Source: Kocuria sp.
GTDB lineage: Bacteria; Actinomycetota; Actinomycetes; Actinomycetales; Micrococcaceae
Assembly (NCBI RefSeq): GCF_030536815.1
Contig: NZ_JAUNPE010000005.1
Location: forward strand, 11,245-50,470
Reading direction: 5' to 3'
DNA: 39,226 bases
The notes beneath the pieces were generated by a model. It saw only the letters and a list, made by a program, of their open reading frames with translations, did no database searches and was not told where the DNA came from. Positions 8,601 to 15,949 of the stretch are shown here, in pieces. A program made the translations under genes and the position numbers. How positions within the stretch are numbered: position 1 is the first letter of the stretch; each line of letters starts with the position of its first letter.

Positions 8601-9091
8601 TCGCCTGGTGCCCCCAGGAGGCACATCTGTTCGACTCCACCATCCGCGGCAACCTCCTGCTCGCCCGGGGTAAAGACGATCGGCCCACCGATGAGGACAT
8701 GTACGAGGTCCTCACCCGTGTGGGCCTGGGCCCCTTCCTGGACAGCCTTCCCCGGGGCTTGGACACACCAGTTGGGCCCAGCGGCGGGGAGCTCTCCGGG
8801 GGGCAACGTCAACGCGTCGCCGTGGCCAGGGCACTGCTCACCCGCGCCGACGTCATGCTCCTCGACGAACCCACCGCTCACCTCGACGCACCAGCTGCCG
8901 ACTCGCTGATCTCCGACCTGCGCTCAGCACTGTCCGACCGCATCGTCGTGCTCGTGACCCACCACGCCGAACAACGTGCTGGAGCAGACGTCCACCTCCG
9001 CCTACCAGGGGTGCACCAGCACCGCCCACCGCAACCCAGGGACCATGCGCAGGCCAGAAACGGCGACCGGTCACTGACGCGTGTTCTCTGA
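5663..9091 (+). CDS. cydDC: Fused CydD-CydC heterodimeric ABC exporter for cytochrome bd assembly
   Basis: A single 1142-residue chain joins two ABC exporter halves. Each has a six-helix membrane domain followed by an ATPase domain, as seen in several actinobacteria. CydDC exports cysteine/glutathione-type thiols and is needed for assembly of cytochrome bd (family knowledge). First half: Walker A GPSGSGKST near residue 373, signature LSPGELRRLGLARG near 452, Walker B LLLLDEPTAHLD near 476, H-loop SHETE. Second half: Walker A near 937, canonical signature LSGGQRQRVAVARAL near 1044, Walker B VMLLDEPTAHLD, H-loop THHAE. The first signature deviates (LSPGE for LSGGQ), so the two ATP sites may be unequal. 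A Pro-rich hydrophilic linker joins the halves (about 530-565). The start ATG overlaps the cydB stop. Confidence 0.95.
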   Translation: MKRPPLGPGGSATVFTLSLLGALKALALIGMAEALARGIVGVIAHDTAAWQRALLVGIGAGLLRAGTTWATQVVAVRAAGRAKRGLRRELATGLMAGGGHDVGATTTVGTIGLDALDDYYARVLPSVTAAAAVPLLVGARILAADWVSALIIVLTVPLIPVFMALIGLHSQDKAGESSAVLQRLSHHLVELARGLPVLVGLGRIEEQAAALRDVSEQHRHTTMVTLRTAFLSALVLELIATLSVAVVAVFVGVRLVYGDLDLLVGLVALILAPECFAPFRDLGAAFHASQDGMAALHRSREIVAESPAPDIRRTTPPESNPATINPRPDTPADQAPLVRISGVVVRYPGRASPAVSGLDAEIFGGTITSVEGPSGSGKSTLLGVLAGTIEAQKGTIHGIDPAAVAWVPQHIHTVGETVLDEIQLYAHDTASAHHALARVGLTGLAEADPNQLSPGELRRLGLARGLARITAGARLLLLDEPTAHLDPANAHRIRNLIDNLRGTTTVILASHETEITALADQTVLLGQPASPRGEGAHRRPGTTAPEEPPVPDRQGEASNSSLAETSGGALGELGAFIASTRWRVLGAAALGTASALFAAALTTLSGWLIVRASEQPGIMYLMVAIVGVRFFGIGRAVLRYAERLATHDAVLSATTELRSRIWAGLAARGLASRALATGGAALEHLVEAADRVRDLAPRVLLPPMAGAGTALGAVVTVTVLCPSAVPTLLVAVFGGLLAGPAAALLADRSAARHLTVVRSKVIRRFAAMAAASSELRANDRTEDMLARLDDLEQRADTSTRSSAWARGLGEAVVVLACSLSSVLMLATTAEALAAGTISTPVVAGLVLLPLGLIDPLLGVVDAVQQWSALAQSLRKVHAVTSTTTRHERPQPPAGLVPAQVQELTLADLAVTWPQAPAPAFRHLQATVRRGQWLVVEGPSGSGKSTLLATLLGHLPAAEGSWQVNGSDSTTFDARQLRRCFAWCPQEAHLFDSTIRGNLLLARGKDDRPTDEDMYEVLTRVGLGPFLDSLPRGLDTPVGPSGGELSGGQRQRVAVARALLTRADVMLLDEPTAHLDAPAADSLISDLRSALSDRIVVLVTHHAEQRAGADVHLRLPGVHQHRPPQPRDHAQARNGDRSLTRVL

Positions 9092-9232
9092 CCGCCCCGC
9101 CAACGCAGACGATCTCCCAAGACATCACAGCCCCAGATGAGATACACCTCTCCCGGGGACTCCGCGCGACCTGTCCTCAGCCGCCGACGCTCGGCCGGCC
9201 TGCGCTGGCGCGGGTTGATCCACATGGCTCCA

Positions 9233-9264
9233 ACGGGACGTCATGGTGCATAGAACCGTCCCGT
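9233..9264. terminator. Weak hairpin between convergent cydDC and aquaporin genes
   Basis: ACGGGACG (9233-9240) and CGTCCCGT (9257-9264) pair perfectly across a 16-nt loop, in the 195-nt space where two genes converge. There is no T-tract. A bidirectional terminator is plausible but unproven. Confidence 0.35.
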
Positions 9265-9286
9265 CACGAGACACTGCTCGATTCCC

Positions 9287-10201
9287 TCACACTTCCGGGG
9301 CGGTGGAAGTGTCGGTGCTGTTGTTTGCTGTGGCGTCTTCCGTGGATTGCGTAGTGGCGGGGCGGGGTGCGCGGCCCAAATCCACCACACGGTAGATCAA
9401 ACCCGCCACCAGACCCCCCAACAACGGGGCGACCCAGAACAGCCACAGCTGGGACAGGCTCTGCGCGCCACCGATGGCCGCGGTGCCGGTGGAGCGGGCC
9501 GGATTCATCGATCCGCCGTCGAACGGCGCCAGGATGGTGAGCAGGAACGCGAAGGTCGCCCCGATCGCCACCGGGGCCAGTACCGCGTTGGCCCGTGGGG
9601 CGGTTGAGCCCAGGACCACGAGAACGAACAAGGTGCTCGCCACGAACTCAATCAGAAGCACGGTGGGCCAGCCGGCTTGGGAAGTGGAGTTCTGCCCGTA
9701 GCCGTTGGCCACCGCCCCCAGAGCCTGGGCGGTGGTGGCGGCATCGATCAGTGTCATCAGCACCGCCCACAGCAGCCCCACCGCGACCAGGGCCCCCAGC
9801 ACCTGGGCCACCACGTAACCGATGGCGACCTTGGGTGATGTGCGCCCGGCCACGACCGCCGCCAGGGTCACGGCAGGATTGAAATGACCCCCGGAGACAT
9901 GCCCGAAAGCCACCAATACCGCCAGCAGCCCCAGCCCGAAACCCAGTGCGGAATCGATGACCTGGGTGGCGAAAATCCCGGTGCCCACCCCGGCGAAAAT
10001 CAGCACGGTAGTGCCCGCGAACTCCGCCGCCCACCGGGCACCGGTGGAGGGAGCCGGGGACACCTCGTTGGTGCCGGAATCTTTGCGCACCGCTTTCGGA
10101 ACCGGAGCCACCAAATCCTGAAAGTCGAGGGCGGCCGTTCCAGCATCACGGGCGGGCGCTGTGGATCCCGCAGCAGCAGGTTGTGCGGTGTTGTCGGTCA
10201 T
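9287..10201 (-). CDS. Aquaporin / major intrinsic protein (AqpZ-like with altered selectivity filter)
   Basis: A membrane channel of the MIP family, 304 residues from ATG 10201, which is preceded by AGGAG at good spacing; an upstream in-frame ATG would add an implausible hydrophilic extension. Both half-helix motifs are intact: HFNPAVT after GHVSGG, and SMNPARST. About 60 hydrophilic residues precede the first helix. Aligned by eye to E. coli AqpZ, the constriction Phe and Arg are kept (GFGLGLL, NPAR), but the helix-5 His position falls on Leu (LLTILAPF) and the loop-E Thr position on Gly (GGSMNPA). That suggests a wider, less water-specific pore, perhaps for small neutral solutes (inference). 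It converges on the cyd operon. Confidence 0.9.
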   Translation of the reverse strand: MTDNTAQPAAAGSTAPARDAGTAALDFQDLVAPVPKAVRKDSGTNEVSPAPSTGARWAAEFAGTTVLIFAGVGTGIFATQVIDSALGFGLGLLAVLVAFGHVSGGHFNPAVTLAAVVAGRTSPKVAIGYVVAQVLGALVAVGLLWAVLMTLIDAATTAQALGAVANGYGQNSTSQAGWPTVLLIEFVASTLFVLVVLGSTAPRANAVLAPVAIGATFAFLLTILAPFDGGSMNPARSTGTAAIGGAQSLSQLWLFWVAPLLGGLVAGLIYRVVDLGRAPRPATTQSTEDATANNSTDTSTAPEV

Positions 10202-10465
10202 AGGGGTTCTCCTGAACGTTGTATCGACACGGCAGGGCCAGAAGGGAAGGCCAGTAAGTCCGGGCGCCGGGCGCCGCTGCAATAGGACCACGGCTAGCTG
10301 AATGGTTTTTGAGCACGGGCTCAAATGTGTCGGCCCCACAGCAGGTCCTTGCTGGTCGGTCGCCTCACTCAAGGCTGACAGAGAGGGGACTGGCGAAGGC
10401 GCTTTCCCATTCTGTGGGTTCAGCGGATGTGTTGTGGGAGCCCATTCTTGATACCGCCGCCTCGA

Positions 10466-10495
10466 CGGACCCACCCGCTGCTGCAGTTGGGTCCG
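10466..10495 (-). terminator. Hairpin just downstream of the DUF418-type gene
   Basis: CGGACCCA (10466-10473) and TGGGTCCG (10488-10495) form a perfect 8-bp stem with a 14-nt loop, ending 3 nt beyond the stop codon of the minus-strand gene. This is a plausible GC-rich actinobacterial terminator without a U-tract. The rest of 10202-10465 shows no gene. Confidence 0.45.
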
Positions 10496-10498
10496 GGC

Positions 10499-11734
10499 TC
10501 AGTCTTCGCATCGAGCGGAGGTGAGCACGAGCCCACGCCCGGCGCCGGCGGTCCGGGCCAGGGCCAGCTCCAGTGGGCCCTGGCCGTAGGCGCGCTGCCA
10601 GGCCACCGCGAACACCGCCGCCCCGCCTGCGTGGATGAGGAACCACAGGAGGGGCACCTCGTAGTGCACCATGGCGGCCAGTGCCAGCAGGTGGGCGGTG
10701 TAGAGGGTCAGGGTCATGGAGCCCGCAGCACTGAGCGGCAGCAACCAGGCGCCGGCCTTCCGCCCGATGAGCAGGAACGCCCCCAGCACGGCCGCACCGG
10801 AGCCGAGGCCATAGAGGATCGCGATCGGGGTGTTGGTGTGCGGACCGGGGATTAGCAGCCACCACCACGACGTGTCGGGCAGGACGGGGTCGGGGCCCCA
10901 GATGATGATCTCGTCGATCTGCTCCTGGCTCAGTCCCGGGGTGGAGCTCATCAGCTGGTCAAAGCCGCCGGCCTGCATGATCAGCACCCAGTAGACCAAC
11001 CACGCGGCCAGAGCCAGGACCAGGCCCGCCCCGAGCAGCCGGACCTGGACGTGCAGGGACCGCAGGTTGAGCCGGCCGATGGCTACGCCGGCAAGCAGGT
11101 AGGTCAGGTATGGGGCCGCAGGGTAGGTACCGGTGAACAACAGTTGGGAGAGCACCGTGCCAGGGTCGGTGAGCACCCCGGTGATGGTGGGATTGTAGAC
11201 CTCCATCGCGGGCAGCACGCCGCGCAGGGTCTGCATCAGCACCGGGGCGGTCACCGCGGTCACTCCGGCGAGGATGAACAGGGTCCGTGCGGGTAGGTGC
11301 AGGAAGGGGATGGCCAGCAGGAAGAACATCCCGTAGTAGGTCAAGATGTTGTAGGCGGGCGGGTCCTCCGGCATGACCTGGTTCACGAGCAGGCCCAGCA
11401 CAGTGATCAGCACGGCCCGGATGAGCAGCCCCACCCGGTCGGCGGTCATCGTCCGGCCCCGGTGGGCTGTGCGTCCGCCGGTGGAGAACGCCAGCCCGAC
11501 CCCGGCCAGCAGCGCGAACAGGGCCGCGGCCCGGCCGGCGAACAGCTGCCACTGCAAGGTGACCTCGTAGGTCTCGGGGTCCCAGGCCGGCAAGATGTGG
11601 ATGGAGAACATCCCGACCAGAGCCAGACCCCGGGCGGCATCGACGCCCACCAGCCGGGATTTTTTCACCAGCGGGAGACCTGAGTCCCCAGTTGGCCCCC
11701 GCGTCCCCGAGGTCGGGTGGTGGATGCTGACCAT
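10499..11734 (-). CDS. DUF418-type multi-pass membrane protein
   Basis: This 411-residue integral membrane protein starts at ATG 11734 behind AAGGAG; longer in-frame starts upstream are rejected because the extra sequence is hydrophilic and lacks a ribosome-binding site. The opening R(L)VGVDAARGLALVGMFSIH is the hallmark of the DUF1624/DUF418 group (YeiB-like), related to membrane acyltransferases of the heparan-alpha-glucosaminide N-acetyltransferase type. About ten hydrophobic helices follow. The DUF418-like C-terminal third contains GSMTLTLYTAHLL. Substrate and role are not known. It stands alone between the aquaporin and the CtaG-like gene, with spacers of about 300-400 nt on each side. 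Confidence 0.8.
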   Translation of the reverse strand: MVSIHHPTSGTRGPTGDSGLPLVKKSRLVGVDAARGLALVGMFSIHILPAWDPETYEVTLQWQLFAGRAAALFALLAGVGLAFSTGGRTAHRGRTMTADRVGLLIRAVLITVLGLLVNQVMPEDPPAYNILTYYGMFFLLAIPFLHLPARTLFILAGVTAVTAPVLMQTLRGVLPAMEVYNPTITGVLTDPGTVLSQLLFTGTYPAAPYLTYLLAGVAIGRLNLRSLHVQVRLLGAGLVLALAAWLVYWVLIMQAGGFDQLMSSTPGLSQEQIDEIIIWGPDPVLPDTSWWWLLIPGPHTNTPIAILYGLGSGAAVLGAFLLIGRKAGAWLLPLSAAGSMTLTLYTAHLLALAAMVHYEVPLLWFLIHAGGAAVFAVAWQRAYGQGPLELALARTAGAGRGLVLTSARCED

Positions 11735-12140
11735 GCTGGTGGGCTCCTTCTCTCGGATGTACCGGCGGGCCCCCGCCCACCGGTCCGGGCACTCCAGGCC
11801 CCTCCACCCCCATTTGACCAGGGCGGACTGTCCCGGGCTTATCCTTTCCCTGTGCCCTGGCTGTGTCCGCTGCCGCGTCTCCGGGCGCGCCATGCGGGCC
11901 TGCGAACGGTCGTCTCCAGGTCCGCCACCATCAGCACCACGGATGTGCACCAGGCCGAGAACTGGCCGAGATGGTCGGCGCCCGGGTCTTCCACACCCTG
12001 GACGGCCTCTCCTGGTCCCATAGGACCCTGCAGGCCACCGGCAGGCCACGCACCTGGGAACGGTTGGGGGCGGCGGGTCGTGTCGGCGTCCCTGGCCGTC
12101 CCAGCCGGCTTCCGGTGACGTCAGCCGGTCCACATAGGGG
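11735..12140. other. 406-nt intergenic stretch without a recognisable gene
   Basis: Open frames exist on both strands, but none has a ribosome-binding site, a family motif or convincing codon use. The part nearest 11735 contains the AAGGAG site of the DUF418-type gene. It may include decayed coding sequence, which I cannot identify. Confidence 0.35.
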
Positions 12141-13139
12141 TTAGCGGTCCTCGGTGCGCTGCTGCAACTGATCCAGGTAGGCGTTGTAAGCATCCAAATC
12201 CGGGGTGCCTCTGACGGCGGCCTCGGCCTCTTCGCGGGCGGCGTTGCGCGCATCCTCGCGGTGCCACTGGCTCATGATGAACAGCAGAATCAGCACGGAC
12301 GGCAATTCACCGTAGGACCAGGCCAACGAGCCGGCCAGGACCTGGTCGGCCATCGGGTCAAGGTTCCAGCTGCCTGGCGGGGTGGCGAAAAACTCCACGA
12401 CGGGTAGCGGAGCCATCATGACGATGACGCCGAAGAAGGCGTGCAACGGCATCTCGGGGACGATGTCGGCCAAGCGACTGCCGTAGGTTTGTTTGGCCGG
12501 CAACGGGTCGGCCGACAGCAACGGGATCGTGAACAGGATCCCGGAGGCCAAGAACAGCAGTTCCAGCCCGATGTGGCCGTACCAGGTGGGCAGCAACCGG
12601 TCGTCAAGTCCGCTGAGATACACCCCGTAGAAACTGACCAGGAACAACGGAACCAAGAAGGCAGGATGGATGGCGAGCCTGCCCCACCTCGAACGCAACC
12701 CCCACAGGGCCAGGCGCAGCACCACGGCGCCGGGCCCGCGATGGGGTGCAGCCCGCAGCAGCAAAGTGCCCGGGCTGCCCAGGACCAGCAGCGCGGGAAC
12801 GAACATCATCAAAGTCAGCTGCTGGAACATGAACACGGAGAACATGCGCAACCCGTAGCCTTCAATTCCCGCGCCCATGATGACCGCTGTGACCGCGCAC
12901 CCGGCGAAGAAGCACAGGGTCCGCCACACCGGCCACCGCCGGCGTGCCCTCCACAGCCGGGCCGCTCCGACCAAATACAACACAGCCAGCACCAGCGCGA
13001 TGGCCGGGATGAGTGGAATTGGTTGCAACGTGGGGGCCAGGAAGTTCTCCAAGCTCGGCGGCTCGGACGGGACCCAGACCGGCCCGGCCATGTTGCGGTC
13101 AACCATGGTCACGGAAAGCATCGACTGCCATGAGGACAT
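12141..13139 (-). CDS. CtaG-like (cytochrome c oxidase assembly, caa3-type) membrane protein lacking key His
   Basis: A multi-pass protein of the CtaG_caa3 family, about 332 residues if begun at ATG 13139. ATGs at 13121 and 13106 are alternatives; none has a strong ribosome-binding site, so the N-terminus is uncertain. Recognisable blocks are MFSVFMFQQLTLMMFVPALLVLGSP, FYGVYLSGLDDRLLPTWYGHIGLELLFLASGILF and PLHAFFGVIVMM. Bacillus-type CtaG is needed for copper-dependent oxidase assembly. The family block normally carries His residues (of the form S-x-H-x-x-x-H-x-x-L, as in the fusion protein at 17971-19971), but here those positions are Phe and Gln. Metal binding may therefore be altered or lost. 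The C-terminal 50 residues are charged and cytoplasmic. It lies upstream of the DUF305/DUF3105 pair, all on the minus strand. Confidence 0.82.
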   Translation of the reverse strand: MSSWQSMLSVTMVDRNMAGPVWVPSEPPSLENFLAPTLQPIPLIPAIALVLAVLYLVGAARLWRARRRWPVWRTLCFFAGCAVTAVIMGAGIEGYGLRMFSVFMFQQLTLMMFVPALLVLGSPGTLLLRAAPHRGPGAVVLRLALWGLRSRWGRLAIHPAFLVPLFLVSFYGVYLSGLDDRLLPTWYGHIGLELLFLASGILFTIPLLSADPLPAKQTYGSRLADIVPEMPLHAFFGVIVMMAPLPVVEFFATPPGSWNLDPMADQVLAGSLAWSYGELPSVLILLFIMSQWHREDARNAAREEAEAAVRGTPDLDAYNAYLDQLQQRTEDR

Positions 13140-13392
13140 TTTTGCATGCCACAGAACGGTCCCGAGGTCCGGATCGGGCCCTGAGCCCAGGACCGGTCCA
13201 GGAGGGACGGGCCTGCCACGCCGGCCTCTCCCCGGACCTGCCCGCGATATTGGGGATCGGGGCCGAAGAGCCCCGGTGGATTCCGGTCCCCGGCGCACAG
13301 CTGGGCCGAGCATGGGAACCGGTTCACGTCTGGGCCCGTCAGCTTTTGCGCGGACCCGGCCACGGGTGCTGATCCTGGCGTGCGAACGGAGA

Positions 13393-14076
13393 TCATGATG
13401 GGTTGCGGCGCTTCTCCAACAGGTCCTCCATGTACTTGATCTCCGAGGTCTGGCTGGTGGCGATCGATTGCGCCAGAGAGGTCACCACGGGGTTGTCAGT
13501 GTGCTCCAGGATGGCTTGGGCCATGGCTGCTCCGGCTTGGTGGTGGGGGATCATCAACTCGAGGTAGAGCCGTTCGGCCTCCTGGCCTTGGGCGTCCTCC
13601 AGCTCGGCCAGCTGCTCGGCGGTGGCCATGCCCGGCATTCGCGCGTCCGGACCAGGGCTCGTGGAGTCCATGCCGGGCATGGATGTGTGGTTCTGGTCGC
13701 CGTCGTCCATCCAGGCCATGGCCGGTTGGGATGAGGCCTGGGGCAATCCCCACACGGAGAGCCAGCCGTACATCTGCCCGGCCTGTTGTTGCTGGGTGCG
13801 GGAGATGTCGTATGCCAACCGGCGGATCTCCGGGTCTTCCGTACGGTCACGGACCAAGGAACTCATTTCCACCGCCTGCAGGTGATGGGTTTGCATGTCG
13901 CGGGCGAACCCGGCTTCCGGGCTGCCCTCCGCCGGGGTGGACGACGTCGGAGCGCTCAGCTGCCCCACCGCCCAGCCGGCCGCCACCAACAGCACGGCCG
14001 CCAGCACCAGCAGGACCCACCGTCCCCGGTGCCCTGCCGAGCTCCTGGAGGCGGCGCCGGTGGTGCTGGTGCTCAT
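13393..14076 (-). CDS. DUF305 family protein, membrane-anchored, His/Met-rich
   Basis: 227 residues with one N-terminal helix (WVLLVLAAVLLVAAGWAVG) and an extracytoplasmic domain with two DUF305-like repeats. The first has HHLQAVEMSSLVRDRTEDPEI and the second has MIPHHQAGAAMAQAILEHTDNP. A Met/His/Asp-rich linker lies between them (AMAWMDDGDQNHTSMPGMD and a second MPGM). DUF305 proteins are four-helix, ferritin-like domains often found beside copper-resistance and oxidase-assembly genes. The HH and Met clusters suggest copper binding outside the membrane (inference). The start ATG overlaps the stop of the upstream DUF3105 gene (ATGA, 14073-14076), so the two are coupled and probably function together. 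Confidence 0.9.
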   Translation of the reverse strand: MSTSTTGAASRSSAGHRGRWVLLVLAAVLLVAAGWAVGQLSAPTSSTPAEGSPEAGFARDMQTHHLQAVEMSSLVRDRTEDPEIRRLAYDISRTQQQQAGQMYGWLSVWGLPQASSQPAMAWMDDGDQNHTSMPGMDSTSPGPDARMPGMATAEQLAELEDAQGQEAERLYLELMIPHHQAGAAMAQAILEHTDNPVVTSLAQSIATSQTSEIKYMEDLLEKRRNPS

Positions 14077-14720
14077 GCGACCCGGCTGGGGGCATCGATG
14101 CCGCCGGTGCAGGATGCCCCGGGCTCCGGGGCGTCGGGGGACTGCCAGTACTTGGTCACGAACTGCTCCAGGCGCTCATCTTCCGGGGAGTCCAGGGCGA
14201 CCTGAGCCCCCCACGCCGAGATCATGATGGGGGCGCCCAGGTCCTCGTAGGGGGAGAGCACCACGTAGGTGTCCGGGACGGCCTGGCGTAACTCAGCCAC
14301 CTGGTCCTCGGACAGGGCGGAGGGGTCGTAGGCGGCCCACACGGCCCCGTGCTCCAAGGCGTGCACGGCGTTCTCCTCGGGCACCGGCTCGGTGTAGACC
14401 CCGCAGTTGAGCCAGTCACTGGCGTGGTCCCCGCCCACCGGGGGGGACTGCTCGTAGTCCACCGCGGTCTCCACGTGGGAGTTGCCGAGGCCCTCGTAGG
14501 TCTGCAGCCCGGCGATCTCGATGTCCTCCCGCGCCTGGGGCGGGGGATCGTTGATCACCGCCACCGTCACCAGGGCCCCGACCGCCGCGACAGCCGTCAC
14601 CGCGCCCGCGCCCGCCAGGAGCCGCCGCCTGCGGGTGGCCCGGGCATCGGCCGCCCAGTGCTGATCCAGCAGCGCAGCACGTTGCTGCCGCGCCCGCTCC
14701 GGGTCCGTACCGCCAGCCAT
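14073..14720 (-). CDS. DUF3105 family protein with N-terminal membrane anchor
   Basis: 215 residues from ATG 14720, preceded by AAGGAGG. An N-terminal basic segment leads into one helix (LLAGAGAVTAVAAVGALVTVAVI), and the rest is extracytoplasmic. The DUF3105 core is visible: YEQSPPVGGDHASDWLNCGVY, then ENAVHALEHGAVWAAYDP, and WGAQVALDSPEDERLEQFV. Two Cys and several conserved His could bind metal. The function of the family is not established; pairing with DUF305 is common in actinobacteria and points to extracytoplasmic copper handling (inference). Confidence 0.9.
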   Translation of the reverse strand: MAGGTDPERARQQRAALLDQHWAADARATRRRRLLAGAGAVTAVAAVGALVTVAVINDPPPQAREDIEIAGLQTYEGLGNSHVETAVDYEQSPPVGGDHASDWLNCGVYTEPVPEENAVHALEHGAVWAAYDPSALSEDQVAELRQAVPDTYVVLSPYEDLGAPIMISAWGAQVALDSPEDERLEQFVTKYWQSPDAPEPGASCTGGIDAPSRVA

Positions 14721-15454
14721 GCGTCCTCCTTGAAAGGCCCAAAAAGGGTCTTGCTCCTCATGAACGGGCAGGACAGTAGCTCACTGCGCTGAGCCTTTCC
14801 TGCAAGGCCTTCTTCGGAAGATCGTCCACCATCCACTCCTGGACATGTCGGCGAGTGTGCATCCTCGAGCGCAGGAGAGGCGCGTCCTCGGTGGCTAACG
14901 GCGACGACGCAGAAGATCCAGGCCTGGGGCGGGATGTGAGGACCGGGTGCGCACTCCTTGCTGGTCGTTCAAAGAGGACGCACCCGGAGTATGTGATGCC
15001 TGAACCGGCTCAGCGTAGGCAAACCTGGACCGGCCCGGAGCCGACGTTGACGCTGTCGAGGACCGCCTGGTGGCCGTTCCGGCCGCCGTGCACGGCCTCG
15101 CCGCCGCCGGGATGGACCCCGATGTGGGCGCCCCCGGGGAGCAGTCGACGAGGACATCGGTCTGGGTCTGGACGGTGGAGACGCGGGCGCCGGACTCAAG
15201 TGGTCGGCCGGTTAGCCGCGGAAACTGGTTCAGGCCGCGCCCAGCGCATCACTCACCGCCCCAGTGCAGGCCTGATCCCGGACGGTGTCACCGAAACGAC
15301 CGATGTCCGACGGGGGTGCTTTCGGAGAGGAGCACTCCCGCAGCAGGTGAAGGGCGCAGCAGGTGCGCGTGAGGTAGAGGCGGTCCGGCCCCGGGTGAGA
15401 GCGGTCCGGGGATCTGCTGCGGTGACCATGTGGGGCACCGCAGCAGCGAGTCCG

Positions 15455-15521
15455 GCTCAGCGGTAGGTGTAGTACCCGTCAACGCCATGCCCCTCGATGG
15501 GTACTACACCTACCGCTGAGC
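15455..15521. repeat. Perfect 23-bp inverted repeat with 21-nt spacer
   Basis: The left arm 15455-15477 begins GCTCAGCGGTAGG and ends TAGTACCC; the right arm 15499-15521 is its exact reverse complement. The spacer is 15478-15498. Read outward, each arm encodes the same in-frame end, D-G-Y-Y-T-Y-R-stop, on opposite strands. There is no T-tract. It could be a strong terminator, a large operator, or abutting ends of a mobile element. No transposase gene is nearby. Confidence 0.85.
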
Positions 15522-15923
15522 TTCGCCCCACCAGTGGTGGCCGGTTGACGGGAGGCCTTCCGTCAGGTGCGAAGTGCTCCGAGAGGATCGTCATCGGCGA
15601 CATATTTGGGGTACTTCGTGCCTGGATCGCAGAGTCGATCGGTCGCCACGGCCCGGCCGCCTTGCACCCGGTCGGGAAACGGCGCACGGGCGGGCTGCCC
15701 AGCGGAGCAGCGCAGAAAGTGATCATGGGCTCCACCCGTCTCCTGCCGGAGGCAGACAATCGCCTTCCCTCCCCGCAGGGGCATTGCGGCAACGGCCGCA
15801 CGAGGTGCCGTGGTGGTTCGAGGACGGGGGCGCCGCAGTGGCGGACGGCACCCCCATCCGCCCACACCGTAGGGACACAAGCTGGACATTGCCCGAGCCT
15901 CGCTCGACCCCGCCCCTCTTTGA

Positions 15924-15939
15924 TACAGATTCTGCTGTA
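15924..15939. promoter_or_regulatory. Candidate operator upstream of the CmtR-like gene
   Basis: TACAG and CTGTA form an inverted repeat with a 6-nt centre, ending 10 nt before the ATG. The position suits autorepression by the metal-responsive regulator that follows. The start codon lacks a clear Shine-Dalgarno sequence. Confidence 0.5.
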
Positions 15940-15949
15940 CGGTTGTGGC

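Larger units (their letters stand above)
14721..15949. other. 1.2-kb gene-poor stretch holding a long inverted repeat
   Basis: This is the longest stretch without a convincing gene. Overlapping open frames occur on both strands, as expected in GC-rich DNA, but none shows a family motif or a good start site. It contains the divergent upstream regions of DUF3105 and the CmtR-like gene, and the perfect 23-bp inverted repeat at 15455-15521. It may be a scar of decayed genes or a former insertion; I cannot identify the source. Confidence 0.5.

Noticed and set aside
11595-12144. Several overlapping frames between the DUF418-type and CtaG-like genes
   Set aside because: No family signal or start sites; all three frames are open by GC bias.
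14855-15466. 203-codon plus-strand frame in the gene-poor region
   Set aside because: Trp/Arg/Pro-rich composition without motifs or a good start; looks like non-coding DNA.
15455-15521. Inverted repeat as a further BlaI operator
   Set aside because: It shares TACTACA/TGTAGTA-like words with BlaI sites, but the arm length and spacing do not match the cyd boxes.
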